Of a stretch of DNA of 64,000 nt, positions 63,764 through 64,000 are shown piece after piece. Positions within the stretch are counted from its first letter, which is position 1. Each line of letters opens with the position of its first letter. A program made the translations under genes and the position numbers. Location: the NCBI RefSeq assembly GCF_037911585.1, contig NZ_JBAJNS010000001.1:2479001-2543000 (forward strand). Reading direction: 5' to 3'. The DNA comes from Streptomyces sp. GSL17-111. Lineage in GTDB: Bacteria; Actinomycetota; Actinomycetes; Streptomycetales; Streptomycetaceae. The notes beneath the pieces were generated by a model that worked only from the letters and a program-made list of their open reading frames with translations, made no database searches and had not been told where the DNA came from.

Positions 63764-64000
63764 CCGGTTTCCCGGCCCGGGCGCCCCCACTGACCAGCGG
63801 CGGGCCGGCGCACGACGCACGCGCGAGCGGGTGGCCGACCGCCACCGTACGGGTGGTCCGCACCGACCACCGGACGGCGCATCAGGCCATCCTTCCCCGA
63901 GCCGGGGCAGGGTAGTCCAGCGCGGTCCTCGCCAGCCCAACTCGGCCGCGAATCGACCTCACTTGATGCGTGAACGGTCAATAACCGGCACGTGTTCGAA
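63764..64000. other. No gene seen at the right edge
   Basis: 237 bp after the HAD gene. Neither strand shows an open frame with plausible coding character. The last 60 bases are more AT-rich and may be the promoter region of a gene beyond the window. Confidence 0.4.

Overview
The window is chromosomal DNA from a Streptomyces or very close relative. Base composition is very GC-rich with strong third-position GC bias. GTG and TTG starts and ATGA/GTGA overlaps are frequent. Gene content is typical of the genus: WhiJ-type XRE/DUF397/ATPase sets, a futalosine-pathway menaquinone pair, Rex-hemACDB and a class I lysyl-tRNA synthetase. No tRNA, rRNA or CRISPR array was seen.

1-7.3 kb: a partial hypothetical gene, a rhomboid protease, a His-rich membrane protein, an ECF sigma factor and an Asp/Asn beta-hydroxylase-like protein. 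A leftward copper operon follows: a small His-rich membrane protein, a CopA-type P-type ATPase and a PCu(A)C-like protein with no histidine. 7.3-21.8 kb: after a 505-bp divergent regulatory region, a rightward biosynthetic cluster encodes an MFS exporter, KAS III, ACP, ScoE/Rv0097-type isonitrile-forming dioxygenase, FcoT/ScoD-type protein, acyl-AMP ligase, second ACP and a C-A-PCP-reductase NRPS. It ends in an ABC importer of the siderophore-uptake type. I read it as an isonitrile lipopeptide (diisonitrile) metallophore cluster with its own export and re-uptake. The adjoining copper operon makes copper the most likely metal.

21.8-24.2 kb: a complete IS200/IS605-type element (TnpA plus a TnpB with all catalytic residues) sits inside a Uma2-family gene. 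The junctions can be placed to the base, and joining the flanks restores the host frame. 24.3-35.8 kb: conserved genes for menaquinone synthesis, a deacetylase-fold lipoprotein, the system II cytochrome c maturation set, hemL and a conserved hypothetical gene.

35.7-42.1 kb: an accessory zone framed by three direct copies of the 3' end of that hypothetical gene. The first interval holds an AT-rich lipoprotein gene, a frameshifted pseudogene and a truncated IS5-type transposase. The second holds a WhiJ-like regulatory set. 42.1-48 kb: regulators, a MazG-like protein, molybdate uptake with a fused ModB-ModC, and an SDR enzyme. 48.0-49.2 kb: a free-standing, two-motif LAGLIDADG endonuclease gene. 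49.2-64 kb: lipoproteins, a DUF2637 protein, lysS, a short carboxylesterase-like protein, a CoA-transferase, and the rex-hemA-hemC-hemD-hemB operon with a recognisable Rex operator, then a glutaredoxin-like protein and a HAD phosphatase.

The main functional story is copper: scavenging by a secreted diisonitrile and import by an ABC system, next to copper trafficking and export genes. Cytochrome c maturation, haem and menaquinone genes, which serve the copper-dependent respiratory chain, lie further along.
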